Below are positions 37,168 through 46,427 of a stretch of DNA of 64,000 nucleotides, piece by piece. The stretch lies in NCBI GenBank assembly GCA_016715115.1, contig JADKBM010000011.1:868001-932000 (forward strand). Direction: 5' to 3'. How positions within the stretch are numbered: the first letter of the stretch is position 1; the number at the start of each line of letters is the position of its first letter. Source of the DNA: Acidobacteriota bacterium (GTDB lineage: Bacteria; Acidobacteriota; Blastocatellia; Pyrinomonadales; Pyrinomonadaceae). The position numbers were made by a program, and so were the translations under genes. Below the pieces are notes generated by a model. It saw only the letters and a program-made list of their open reading frames with translations, searched no databases and was not told the origin of the DNA.

Positions 37168-39309
37168 ATGGACGCCAGACTCCAACACCAGATCGCTTTT
37201 TACCTGACAGGCCGCCGCGGCACGGATCTTGCGCCGCTCGACGGCTCATTTCGCCCGGCACTGCTCGCGCGGTATCGGGATCTTTCGGAACTTCGCTATG
37301 ATTTTCCGCTTGTCCTGAATCGCGGTGCGACGCCCGATCGGACAGTTCTTTCGCTGAGCCGGCTTGTCGATGACGCGATCGCCGCGATGCCCGAAGGCGT
37401 CGAACGCGACCGCGTTGCGAGGCACGGCCATCGCGTCGAATCGCAGCTGCGGCGGGAACTCAATGCCAGCGGCCCCGGAGATTTCGCGACTATGTGGCAC
37501 ACCGCGGCGGACACGGCGGCCGGCGAGGACGATTCCGTTCGCGAGTCGGCGATGCGGCTCTGGAAGGCGTTTTCGGCCGACGGCGATCTGCTCGACGCGG
37601 ACCGGGCGCTCCCGGCGCGGGTCGTGCGTGCGGCCTGGAACGCAGTTCAAGGCAAGAAATCGGCGGACTTTCGGAGCCGCGCCGAACGGCTCCTGCACAA
37701 GCTTCGCGACATACTCGCGGCCGAGGCAAACGATTCAGTCGCCGGCCGCGCGCCCGAGAGACTTCGGGCCGGTGTCGGATCTTCGTTCGCCGGAGCGTTC
37801 GATTTCGACGCTCTGTCACGCATTCTCGTCGAATCAAAACCCGGCATCCGGCTCTCGGACACTCGCCGGGAACGGATCCGCGGCCTCATCGACGTTCTCG
37901 AGCGTCAGCGTTTTTTTCCGCTCGGCAACGGTGCGCCGGCCCCTTACGAGTTCTTTTTCGAACATTGCGCGGACGCGATCCGGGCTTACAACGAGCGACG
38001 CTCCGACGCGGTCGCGCTCATCAAGTCACTGGCCGTCGCCGAACTTGAAGCGGTCGGCGACTATCGCGAATCGGTACACGACGTTCTTTTCGCGGATTTC
38101 GGCGCGAACGGCCTCGATGTCGGCGAACTCGGCCAACTTCCGGACTATCTCGTCTGCATTGACGGACGAACGATCGACGCCGCCGAGACGTCTGAGATCG
38201 TCGAACTTCTCGCCGCCGGACTGCCGTTCAACGTCCTGGTCCAAACGGACGACGTGCTTGAATCTTCGGCCGTCGCGGAAGGCCACGTTGCTCTCGGTTT
38301 GCGTGCGCGCCAACTCGTCAACACCGCTATCGGGCTGACCGACGTCTTTGTTCTTCAGGCGGGCGCATCCGGACTTTTCGGCGCGCGCGAGTCGCTGCTG
38401 CGCGGACTTTCCTATGACGGCCCGGCGCTGTTCAGCGTTTTTTCGGGCGTGAACGATCATACGGGCGATGTTCCGTCGTATCTGATCGCCGCGGCGGCGA
38501 CCGAATCAAGGGTTTTCCCCTCGATCGTTTATGATCCGTCGGCGGGTTCCGATTGGGCGTCGCGATTGAGCGTTGCCGGCAATCCGTCCGTCGGGGACGA
38601 CTGGCCGGTGCATCGATTCACTTATGAGGATCGCGAACTTCAGTCCGTGAACGAGGATCTCGCGTTCACGGCGGCCGATTTTATGATGCTTGACGACCGC
38701 TTTTCGGCGCATTTCGCGGTCGCGGCGATCGACGGTCAACAGGATTCGTTGATCCCTGTCCCGGAAGCGCTTACGGCCGGGACACTGTCGGAGAAAGTTC
38801 CGTCGGTGGCACTGGTCGATGCCGACAATCGCCTCCGGCGCGCCATACTCGACGATCGGTTGCTGCTCGAAACGAGGCGCTGCCGGGCGATGTGGCACAG
38901 CCTTCAGGAATTGGCCGGCATCCACAATTCGCACGCCGAAAGGCTTCTCGCCGAAGAGCTTAGAAAACGTGAGAAGCCGGTCGAGGAGCCGAGATCCGAA
39001 CCCGTCGGCGGCGCGCCGGCGCCGGTGCTCGTCGAGGCGCAGGAGCCGTCCGCACCCGCTTCGGACGATCCGTACATCGAAACGTCGCGCTGCACGAGCT
39101 GCAACGAGTGCACGCACGTCAATGCCAAGATGTTTGTATACAACGAGAACAAACAGGCCTACATCGCCGATCCGGATGCCGGCACGTTTCGTCAACTGGT
39201 CGAGGCCGCCGAAGGCTGCCAGGTCGGGATCATCCATCCAGGCAAGCCGCGAAACCCGAGGGAGCCGGGGCTCGACGATCTGTTGGCGCGCGCCGAACCG
39301 TTTTTGTAA
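37168..39309 (+). CDS. 713-aa protein with C-terminal ferredoxin domain (Kor-associated)
   Basis: The last ~85 residues are a single-cluster [4Fe-4S] ferredoxin-like domain: CTSCNECTH with a distal Cys in EGCQVGIIHPGKPR. The ~600 residues before it include a part resembling the pyruvate:ferredoxin oxidoreductase fold (LFGARESLLRGLSYDGPALF, SGVNDHTGDVPSYLIAAAA, VFPSIVYDPSAGSDWASRL) but have no ThDP motif GDG...N. The first ~250 residues are unrecognised. Start ATG has AAGGAG. Nine bases after korB, so probably an electron-accepting or structural partner of KorAB and NfnAB. Fusion architecture is unusual; function inferred only from context and the cluster motif. Confidence 0.75.
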   Translation: MDARLQHQIAFYLTGRRGTDLAPLDGSFRPALLARYRDLSELRYDFPLVLNRGATPDRTVLSLSRLVDDAIAAMPEGVERDRVARHGHRVESQLRRELNASGPGDFATMWHTAADTAAGEDDSVRESAMRLWKAFSADGDLLDADRALPARVVRAAWNAVQGKKSADFRSRAERLLHKLRDILAAEANDSVAGRAPERLRAGVGSSFAGAFDFDALSRILVESKPGIRLSDTRRERIRGLIDVLERQRFFPLGNGAPAPYEFFFEHCADAIRAYNERRSDAVALIKSLAVAELEAVGDYRESVHDVLFADFGANGLDVGELGQLPDYLVCIDGRTIDAAETSEIVELLAAGLPFNVLVQTDDVLESSAVAEGHVALGLRARQLVNTAIGLTDVFVLQAGASGLFGARESLLRGLSYDGPALFSVFSGVNDHTGDVPSYLIAAAATESRVFPSIVYDPSAGSDWASRLSVAGNPSVGDDWPVHRFTYEDRELQSVNEDLAFTAADFMMLDDRFSAHFAVAAIDGQQDSLIPVPEALTAGTLSEKVPSVALVDADNRLRRAILDDRLLLETRRCRAMWHSLQELAGIHNSHAERLLAEELRKREKPVEEPRSEPVGGAPAPVLVEAQEPSAPASDDPYIETSRCTSCNECTHVNAKMFVYNENKQAYIADPDAGTFRQLVEAAEGCQVGIIHPGKPRNPREPGLDDLLARAEPFL

Positions 39310-39319
39310 AAAGAGGGGA

Positions 39320-40102
39320 TCACTGCTTTGTGTTTGCTTCACACGGATCGGCGACGCTCTCGCGATTTGGGATCGCGTACCGCGTGACGCGCCAGCCATA
39401 TCCGTTGCGGTGCGCGATGATCTGCCAGAAGCGATCCGGGTCGACGCCCGGGTCGGTGACCTGATTCGCGATTTTCGCGGCCCGCGGCATCAGCTTCACG
39501 ATCGCCGCGTAACCGCCGGATTCGGTCGTTTCTCCGGCGCGGGTTGAAAAACAGTTGAAATACTCCGTTGACTCGATCTGGCGGGTCGTAACCTGATCGA
39601 GGCTCGCACGGATCTCCGCCGCGAGCCCGGCCGGCGCTTCGATCGTTTCGCCGTGTTTTGGATTCAGATAATAGTAGAGCCAACCGATTCCGCCAAAAAT
39701 CGCAAGCAGAAAGAGAATCACGACCGGCCATTTTCCGAACGAGCCGAAGATGCCGAATGTCTTGTCGCGAACGTCGGCGCGATGGCTTGCGCGGCGCGCA
39801 GTGCCGCACTCGTCGCACGTGCCGGAATCGTCCGGATTGAGTTTCCAGCATTCGTGGCATCGCCAACCCGATTCATCGACGACCCGCGGTTGCTCGGCAC
39901 TGATCTGAGCCGTTTCGGGTGCCGGTTTCGCCGCGCTTTCGACGTTTGCGGCGATTTCTGCCGGAGCTTTCGGTGCCATCGAGACTTCAGGCCTCGTTTC
40001 AGAATCGGGCTTCGGTAACTGCGTTGCGGGCGATCCGCAGATAACGCAGAATTTGAATGTCCGTTTGTTCAGAGTCTCGCATTTCGTGCAGCGCCATTCC
40101 AT
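39320..40102 (-). CDS. Membrane protein with two RanBP2-type zinc fingers
   Basis: 260 residues. Two exact WxCx2Cx3Nx6Cx2C zinc fingers lie at the N-terminus (EWRCTKCETLNKRTFKFCVIC) and around residue 95 (GWRCHECWKLNPDDSGTCDEC), separated by a Pro/Ala/Glu-rich linker. One membrane helix follows (WPVVILFLLAIFGGIGWLYYYL), then an extracytoplasmic C-terminal domain of about 110 residues with no recognised family. ATG 40102 has AAGGGGGA upstream; an earlier in-frame ATG at 40135 lacks a ribosome site. Function unknown; the N-terminus would be cytoplasmic. Confidence 0.8.
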   Translation of the reverse strand: MEWRCTKCETLNKRTFKFCVICGSPATQLPKPDSETRPEVSMAPKAPAEIAANVESAAKPAPETAQISAEQPRVVDESGWRCHECWKLNPDDSGTCDECGTARRASHRADVRDKTFGIFGSFGKWPVVILFLLAIFGGIGWLYYYLNPKHGETIEAPAGLAAEIRASLDQVTTRQIESTEYFNCFSTRAGETTESGGYAAIVKLMPRAAKIANQVTDPGVDPDRFWQIIAHRNGYGWRVTRYAIPNRESVADPCEANTKQ

Positions 40103-40588
40103 TGCTTCGTCCCCCTTATAACGGCAAAATAACATTATCCGAAAAAGATTTCACGGTGGCCCGGTTCAGATGTTAGAAAATGGCTGTCCGATCGGCGGGC
40201 GCACGGCGTGCCGAAGAAACGCGGATAAATTAACCCGGGATTACGAAACAGCCTTCCAATCGGGTTTCTGCCGAACGGCGCACCGAAGAAACACGGACTG
40301 AGCAGATCCATTTGGTTCAGTCGCTTGAAAATGCGTTTCCTGAAAGAGGCGGATTTTGAGAATTCTTGTCGTTGCGATCTTGGCGGACTTTGCGCGAGGA
40401 AGCGGATCGCCATCGCCGATCGAGCATTTTCCCGCGCGCAGAACGGAAAGCGTGCTATGTCCAGGCAACCAGCAAGGCCTTCAAGAAACGGCAATGGCAC
40501 TTGCCACCGGCTTCGGCGAGTGGACAGCCAAAGTTAAATGCTTTCCGGCTTTAGTTGGTTAAAGCCGAGGGCATTTACATCTATTCGG

Positions 40589-40834
40589 GGCTGTCTGAAA
40601 AGTCCGTATTCCTGAAAATCGCAAACGGGAAAACATGTGCGGCAAGGCGAAAGAAACGAGCGCCGCCCCTTGTTGAACAACGCGTCATCATGCAAGGGTC
40701 CAACAATCAACGACTTACCTTCGACCCCTTCAGGGTCGGCGTCCCATCTGACTAAAATCCTGGGGTTACGCTTCGCTCACCCCAGGCTATTATCTGATTC
40801 GCTTTCAGCGAATTTATACACTTTTCAGACAGCC
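40589..40834. mobile_element. MITE-like element, 246 bp, perfect 15-bp terminal inverted repeats
   Basis: Ends are GGCTGTCTGAAAAGT (40589-40603) and ACTTTTCAGACAGCC (40820-40834). Such ends are typical of several transposase-encoding IS families, but no transposase is encoded here. Internal palindromes CGACCC/GGGTCG (40722-40738) and CCTGGGGT/ACCCCAGG (40761-40788) are present. A target duplication is not evident. The rest of 40136-40944 contains nothing I can identify. Confidence 0.65.
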
Positions 40835-40944
40835 TCAAATTCAGCTGAGGCCAGTCGCAATTCAGGCAACAATCCAAGCGTTCGTATCCCGACATGGTTT
40901 TAACATAGCCTCTGAATCCAGTGGCAACCAGTCCCGCGAGCCGA

Positions 40945-41172
40945 CTAACTGAAAGCCAGATCGTCGGCCTCCGTCTCGCAGTCGGTACAGACGAACCGAT
41001 TGTCGAGATCCTCCTCGATCGCCCGCCGGTAATACTCGAGGGTCGCCTTATCGACATACAAGAACCGCCCGCACATCGAACAAGCCAGTTTGAAACGGTT
41101 CGAGTCGGTTAAGTTTTCGGTCGCGCTGTATTCTTTTGCCAGGTCGGCGTCAAATTCACTTCGTACTCTCAT
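40945..41172 (-). CDS. Small zinc-ribbon protein (75 aa)
   Basis: Contains CSMCGRFLYVDKATLEYYRR...FVCTDCETE, a four-cysteine (CxxC...CxxC) zinc-ribbon-like arrangement. ATG 41172 preceded by GGGGGT is used; extending further upstream would translate the repeat tract. Same strand and near two other small stress-type genes. Function unknown. Confidence 0.65.
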   Translation of the reverse strand: MRVRSEFDADLAKEYSATENLTDSNRFKLACSMCGRFLYVDKATLEYYRRAIEEDLDNRFVCTDCETEADDLAFS

Positions 41173-41196
41173 CGCTATACCCCCAGGGCGATTGTG

Positions 41197-41362
41197 GATT
41201 GGGGATTTCGGATTTGCGATTTGCGATTTGCGATTTGTCATTCCAGAAATTCCATACATTCCAAAAATTCCAGATTCCAAACCAACAATCCCAAGTCCGA
41301 AATCGCAAATCGCAAATCGCAAATCGCAAATCGCAAATCCGAAATCGCAAATCCCAAATCGC
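41197..41362. repeat. Inverted array of GATTTGC words forming a long hairpin
   Basis: Left arm (41197-41238) consists of GGATTTCGGATTTGCGATTTG-type words; right arm (41297-41362) is its reverse complement (AAATCGCAAATCGC... up to GAAATCGCAAATCCC). At least 33 bases pair nearly perfectly, around a 58-base centre made of ATTCCA words. It fills the gap between two minus-strand genes and may act as a terminator or mRNA-stability element. Confidence 0.75.
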
Positions 41363-41874
41363 TAGTCTCTATGCCAGTAGACCCGCGCGAGTTTGTTCTC
41401 GTGCGAGAAATCGTAGCGGACGTCGCCGTCGAAGGCCCGCTTGAGCGATCTGCCGAGATGTTTGGCAAGATGTTCGGTCGTCGTGGTCACCGTCATCCGT
41501 TGGTTCGCGTCGTCCCATTCCATAATTCTCGCCAACGGATTGACCTCCATTGCCTTCGCGTTCTCGTTTTTCAGCAGATTTTTGATCTCCTCCTTGTGGC
41601 TTGCAAAGAACTCGCCGTCAAGAAAAACAAAGCCTGCCGGCTCGCCGGTTCGTATCTGGAGGCACGCCGGACATTCCATCGAATGCGGTTCGATATTCTC
41701 GAACCGAGCCGCGCTCAGCACACGCTTGTCGTTGGTCCAGTGACCCCGCTGATAGATCGCGCCGCAATCCTTGCAGACCGCCGGTTCGCTGATATGCTTG
41801 TCGCTCGCGTGCCCGGCTTCGTGATCCACGCGTTTGGTGAAATTCAGATTCGTGTATCTCTTTTTGCTTGGCAT
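41362..41874 (-). CDS. Zinc-ribbon protein, BCAM0308-like (170 aa)
   Basis: Carries CKDCGAIYQRGHW and, 30 residues on, CPACLQIRTG, a split four-cysteine zinc site, then a C-terminal domain (NPLARIMEWDDANQRMTVTTTTEHLAKHLGRSL). The layout resembles the BCAM0308 family of uncharacterised proteins; this assignment is from memory of the motif. GGAGGTG precedes the ATG. It lies 83 bases downstream of Hsp20 on the same strand, so a stress-response link is possible. Confidence 0.65.
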   Translation of the reverse strand: MPSKKRYTNLNFTKRVDHEAGHASDKHISEPAVCKDCGAIYQRGHWTNDKRVLSAARFENIEPHSMECPACLQIRTGEPAGFVFLDGEFFASHKEEIKNLLKNENAKAMEVNPLARIMEWDDANQRMTVTTTTEHLAKHLGRSLKRAFDGDVRYDFSHENKLARVYWHRD

Positions 41875-41957
41875 TGTTCACCTCCTACGCCGGCTCGGGC
41901 CGATTCGCGGCGGGCGCCGGGAACAGGGGTCGCGGCGCCCTTGGCAATTGAAATTCG

Positions 41958-42635
41958 TCACTTGGCTTCCTTGATCTCAAGCCGCCGGGCCGCGCCCTTG
42001 ATTTTCGGCATATCGATCCGGACCTCCAAAACGCCGTTGTTGAAGAAGGCTTCCGCATTGTCGGCTTTCGCGCCGTCCGGAAGCGGAATCACGCGGTGGA
42101 ACGCACCGTACGTGCGTTCGCTGCGATAGAATCCCTCTTTCTTTTCTTCAAGATCGTGTTTCCGTTCGCCGTGGATGATCAGACGGTGATGATCGATCTC
42201 GACCTTGACGTCTTCCTTCTTGACACCCGGCAGGTCGAGCCTGACGAGCAGTTCGTCGTCGCGGCGAGTCATTTCCGCCGGCGGCGACCATTGCGTCGCA
42301 ACCTCGGCAAGTTCGTTCCAAAGCGGCATTTCGCGGAACATCTTGAACGCCGGACGGAACAGATCGGCAGCGAACATCGTCGGCATCAGACGGTTCATAA
42401 GCCCGTATTCGGCCATCGTTCTTTCCATTTCGTCCATCCAGTTACGCATCATCGTGACGGGATTCGCCCAGTTCAGTTCCGATTCCTTTTCGACGGGCTT
42501 TAGATGGACTTCAGTTTTGGCCGGTTCGGGATGTTTCACCGGCGCTTTCGCCGCCACGTGTTCGGCGGCTTTTGCCGGTGTTTCAGCCTTGATCGCTTCC
42601 TTCACCGGTTCTTCTTTTTTCATTTGCGCTTTCAT
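41958..42635 (-). CDS. Hsp20/alpha-crystallin small heat-shock protein
   Basis: 225 residues. The C-terminal ~100 residues are an alpha-crystallin domain (RDDELLVRLDLPGVKKEDVKV, LIIHGERKHDLEEKKEGFYRSERTYGAFHRVIPLP, NNGVLEVRIDMPK), a chaperone that holds unfolding proteins. The N-terminus is an unusual Lys/Ala/Pro/Glu-rich extension (MKAQMKKEEPVKEAIKAE...) of about 60 residues. ATG 42635 with GGAGGTG is preferred over an open frame further upstream. 42636-43066 contains no gene. Confidence 0.93.
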   Translation of the reverse strand: MKAQMKKEEPVKEAIKAETPAKAAEHVAAKAPVKHPEPAKTEVHLKPVEKESELNWANPVTMMRNWMDEMERTMAEYGLMNRLMPTMFAADLFRPAFKMFREMPLWNELAEVATQWSPPAEMTRRDDELLVRLDLPGVKKEDVKVEIDHHRLIIHGERKHDLEEKKEGFYRSERTYGAFHRVIPLPDGAKADNAEAFFNNGVLEVRIDMPKIKGAARRLEIKEAK

Positions 42636-43066
42636 AGTTTTCACCTCCGCAATCGTCTTCTTTTTCGGAAGACACCGATCGACCGGACAGACGCGGACTG
42701 CCCGCGTTTCCGCTCGATCACAATATCTATCATCGCAAGAATCGTGCCGAACGGAATCACCGATGTCCATTGGTTTTCCGGAATGATCGGTTTTTTGGGA
42801 CGGGTGAAGTTACCCGATCAGTCTCAAAAAAGGGGAAAATTTCTGATTGGTTCAGGATGCCGGGAATCCGAGGCGATGCGCGACTCCGAACTGCTTCGCG
42901 GTTGCATACTCGACGCCGGCAGTCTCGGCAAATGAGTGAACCGGCACGTTCCCGATTTTCCATCATTCCGGCAACGGTCCGGAGGAATCGCGTCAGATCA
43001 CTGCGATCCGAGCGCAAGCCGGAAGATCGCAAATCGTCAAATCAAAGTGCCCGGCGGCCCTCTGAC

Positions 43067-46000
43067 TTAACCGGCGACATTGAGTGATTTGCCTTCTTCG
43101 TGAATCTCCTGGAGACTCCGCACCGAGATCGCCGCCTGCGACTTCTTGGTGTTGATCGCTTCGATCAACGCGTCGGCGCCGGTGATCGTGGTGACGCACG
43201 GGACATTGAATTGGAGCGCGGCCTTGCGGATCGCCTGCTCGTCGTAATGGGACGTTTGTCCGAGAGGTGTGTTGATGATCAGCGAGATCTCGCCCTGCTT
43301 GATCAGGTCGGCGATATTCGGACGTCCCTCGTTGACCTTGAAAACGGCTTCGCAAGCGAGTCCCACTTCGTGCAGGCGTTTCGATGTCCCGTAAGTCGCG
43401 ACAAGGTCGAATCCGAGATTGTTCAGTCGCCGCGCAAGGATGACGGCTTGACCTTTGTCGGCGTCGTTGACGGAAATGAAGGCCCTGCCTTTCATCGGCA
43501 AAACGAGTCCGGCGCCTTCCATCGCCTTTCCGTACGCCTCGCCGAATGAATCTCCAACGCCCATAACCTCACCCGTCGAATGCATTTCGGGTCCGAGTAC
43601 CGGATCGACACCGGCGAATTTCTTGAACGGGAAAACGGGCGATTTCACAAAGACCTTCGGCACGGTCAGGACCGGCGGGAGGTCGAAATCGGCGAGCCTC
43701 TTGTGCCCGGCCATTACGAGGGACGCGATCTTCGCCAGCGGAACACCGGTCGCCTTGGCGACGAACGGCACCGTCCGCGAAGCGCGCGGGTTGACCTCGA
43801 TAACGTAAACGCGATCGTCCTTGATCGCCAGCTGCAGATTCATCAGTCCGACGACCTTCAGCGCGCGGGCGAGATTTTCGGTGTAATGGCGGATCGTCTC
43901 GAGGTGCTCCGCCGGAATGCGCTGCGACGGCAGCACGCTCGACGAATCGCCCGAGTGAATTCCCGCTTCCTCGATGTGCTCCTGGATTCCGCAGATCACG
44001 ACGGTCGCATCGTCGGCGAGCGCGTCGACGTCGATCTCGACCGCGCGTTCGAGGAATTTGTCGACGAGGATCGGTTTCTCGGGCGAAGCGTCCACTGCGG
44101 AACGCATATATTCGTCGAGCGTCGCTTCGTCATAAACGATGGCCATCGCGCGGCCGCCGAGCACGAAACTCGGCCGGACGACGACCGGATAACCGATCTT
44201 GCGGGCGATGGCTTTCGCCTCTTCGCTTGAAACGGCCGTGCCGTTCGCCGGTTGCGGAATATTTAACTCCTGCAGCAGCGCCGAAAACCGCTTGCGGTCC
44301 TCGGCTAGATCGATCGAATCGGGCGAAGTGCCGATGATCGGCACGCCGGCGGTGTGCAGACGGTCCGCAAGATTGAGCGGAGTCTGCCCGCCAAACTGGA
44401 CGATCACGCCTTCCGGTCTTTCGGTCTCGACGATGTTCATCACATCTTCGAAAGTCAACGGCTCGAAATACAGACGGTCCGAAGTGTCATAGTCGGTCGA
44501 GACGGTCTCCGGGTTGCAGTTGACCATAATCGTCTCGAAATCGGCGTCGCGCAACGCGAAACTCGCGTGGCAGCAGCAATAGTCGAACTCGATCCCCTGC
44601 CCGATGCGATTCGGGCCGGAACCGAGGATCATGATCTTCCGGCGGTCCGTCGGATCGGCCTCGCATTCCTGTTCGTATGTCGAGTAAAGATAAGGAGTGT
44701 GCGATTCAAACTCGGCTCCGCAGGTGTCGACGCGTTTGAAGACCGGCGAGATATCGAGATCCTTCCGGCGTTTGCGGACCTCGGCCTCGGTCGAATTGGT
44801 CAAATATGATACGCGTCGGTCCGAAAGCGCGAACTGCTTCGCCGATCTGAGGATCTCGCTCGGAACGTCCGCGAGGGCACGGCCGTCGATCCGCGCCTGA
44901 AGCAGCATAACTTCCTGAAGTTGCTCGAGAAACCAAGGGTCGATCTTCGTCAGACGATGGATCTCTTCGATCGTGTAGCCGTTATTCAAGGCATAGGTCA
45001 GATACGAAAATCGCTGCGAATTCGGCCGCGCGAGTTTGCGTTGCAAAACCGAATCGGGGACGTCTTCAAGCCGCAGAGGTTTCACCGCTTCGAGCGAACG
45101 CAGCCCTTTGAAAAGCGACTCTTTGAAAGTCCGTCCGATGGCCATCACTTCGCCGACCGATTTCATTTGCGTTCCAAGAACATCTTCAGCGCCCGGAAAC
45201 TTCTCGAACGCCCATTTCGGGATCTTCGTGACGACGTAATCGATCGTCGGCTCGAAACTCGCCGGCGTCTTTTTGGTGATATCGTTCGGGATCTCGTCAA
45301 GCGTGTATCCGACGGCGAGTTTCGCCGCGATCTTGGCGATCGGGAATCCGGTCGCTTTCGACGCCAACGCCGACGAACGCGAAACACGCGGGTTCATCTC
45401 GATTATGCGAACGTCGCCGTTCTCCGGATTGACGGCGAATTGAATGTTCGAGCCGCCCGTTTCGACGCCGACCTTGCGGATACAGGCGATCGACATATCC
45501 CGCAAACGCTGGTATTCGAAGTCCGTCAACGTCTGCGCCGGCGCGACCGTGATCGAATCGCCGGTATGCACGCCCATCGGATCGAAATTCTCGATCGAGC
45601 AGATGATGACGACATTGTCGTTGAGGTCGCGCATCACCTCAAGTTCGTACTCTTTCCAACCGAGGATCGATTCTTCGATCAGAACCTGCGAGATCGGCGA
45701 CGCCGTCAGTCCGCGTTCGACGATCTCCTCGAATTCCTCGGGATTGTAAGCCGTTCCGCCGCCGGTTCCGCCGAGCGTGAAAGAAGGCCGGATGATCGCC
45801 GGATAACCGGTCGTCTCGACTATCCGCTTCGCCTCGTCCCAGTTATGCGCGAATCCGCCCTTGGCCGATGGGATGCCGATCTCGTCCATCGCCTGCTTGA
45901 AAAGCTCGCGATCCTCGCCGACCTTGATCGAATCAATGTTCGCTCCGATCAGCTTGACTCCGAAGCGTTCGAGGATTCCCTTTTCGTGGAGTTCAACCGA

Positions 46001-46294
46001 AAGATTTAGCCCGGTCTGCCCGCCGACGGTCGGCAAGAGCGCGTCCGGCCTTTCCTTTTCGATGATCGCGGCGACGGTTTCAACCGTCAGCGGCTCGACA
46101 TAGGTCCGGTCCGCGATCTCGGGATCGGTCATGATCGTCGCGGGATTTGAATTGACGAGCACGACCTCGAATCCTTCCTGTTTCAGCGCCCGGCACGCCT
46201 GCGTTCCCGAGTAATCGAACTCGCAGGCCTGACCGATGACGATCGGACCCGAGCCAATGATCAAAATCTTGTGAATATCTGTGCGTTTCGGCAT
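43067..46294 (-). CDS. carB: Carbamoyl-phosphate synthase large subunit
   Basis: 1075 residues, full-length CarB. It makes carbamoyl phosphate for pyrimidine and arginine synthesis using ammonia from CarA. Two homologous ATP-grasp halves: first starting KILIIGSGPIVIGQACEFDY and second KIMILGSGPNRIGQGIEFDY; the ATP-site blocks PSFTLGGTGGG and PSFVLGGRAMAIVYDE are present; the C-terminal MGS-like allosteric domain includes INTPLGQTSHYDEQAIRKAA. No carA is adjacent in the window. Divergent from msrB with 133 bases between. Confidence 0.97.
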   Translation of the reverse strand: MPKRTDIHKILIIGSGPIVIGQACEFDYSGTQACRALKQEGFEVVLVNSNPATIMTDPEIADRTYVEPLTVETVAAIIEKERPDALLPTVGGQTGLNLSVELHEKGILERFGVKLIGANIDSIKVGEDRELFKQAMDEIGIPSAKGGFAHNWDEAKRIVETTGYPAIIRPSFTLGGTGGGTAYNPEEFEEIVERGLTASPISQVLIEESILGWKEYELEVMRDLNDNVVIICSIENFDPMGVHTGDSITVAPAQTLTDFEYQRLRDMSIACIRKVGVETGGSNIQFAVNPENGDVRIIEMNPRVSRSSALASKATGFPIAKIAAKLAVGYTLDEIPNDITKKTPASFEPTIDYVVTKIPKWAFEKFPGAEDVLGTQMKSVGEVMAIGRTFKESLFKGLRSLEAVKPLRLEDVPDSVLQRKLARPNSQRFSYLTYALNNGYTIEEIHRLTKIDPWFLEQLQEVMLLQARIDGRALADVPSEILRSAKQFALSDRRVSYLTNSTEAEVRKRRKDLDISPVFKRVDTCGAEFESHTPYLYSTYEQECEADPTDRRKIMILGSGPNRIGQGIEFDYCCCHASFALRDADFETIMVNCNPETVSTDYDTSDRLYFEPLTFEDVMNIVETERPEGVIVQFGGQTPLNLADRLHTAGVPIIGTSPDSIDLAEDRKRFSALLQELNIPQPANGTAVSSEEAKAIARKIGYPVVVRPSFVLGGRAMAIVYDEATLDEYMRSAVDASPEKPILVDKFLERAVEIDVDALADDATVVICGIQEHIEEAGIHSGDSSSVLPSQRIPAEHLETIRHYTENLARALKVVGLMNLQLAIKDDRVYVIEVNPRASRTVPFVAKATGVPLAKIASLVMAGHKRLADFDLPPVLTVPKVFVKSPVFPFKKFAGVDPVLGPEMHSTGEVMGVGDSFGEAYGKAMEGAGLVLPMKGRAFISVNDADKGQAVILARRLNNLGFDLVATYGTSKRLHEVGLACEAVFKVNEGRPNIADLIKQGEISLIINTPLGQTSHYDEQAIRKAALQFNVPCVTTITGADALIEAINTKKSQAAISVRSLQEIHEEGKSLNVAG

Positions 46295-46427
46295 TTTGGT
46301 GAATCTCCAAAATTATAACTGAAAGGGCTTGATAACCGAAACATACGAATGGCGGGAATATCTTTCGTGCCGGCGTTGATTTTGATATTTCGATTGCGTT
46401 TTGCAATCATCTGACTAAGAGGAACTT

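Noticed and set aside
44921..46009. 362-residue plus-strand frame opposite carB
   Set aside because: Arg/Asp-rich antisense shadow produced by the codon bias of carB.
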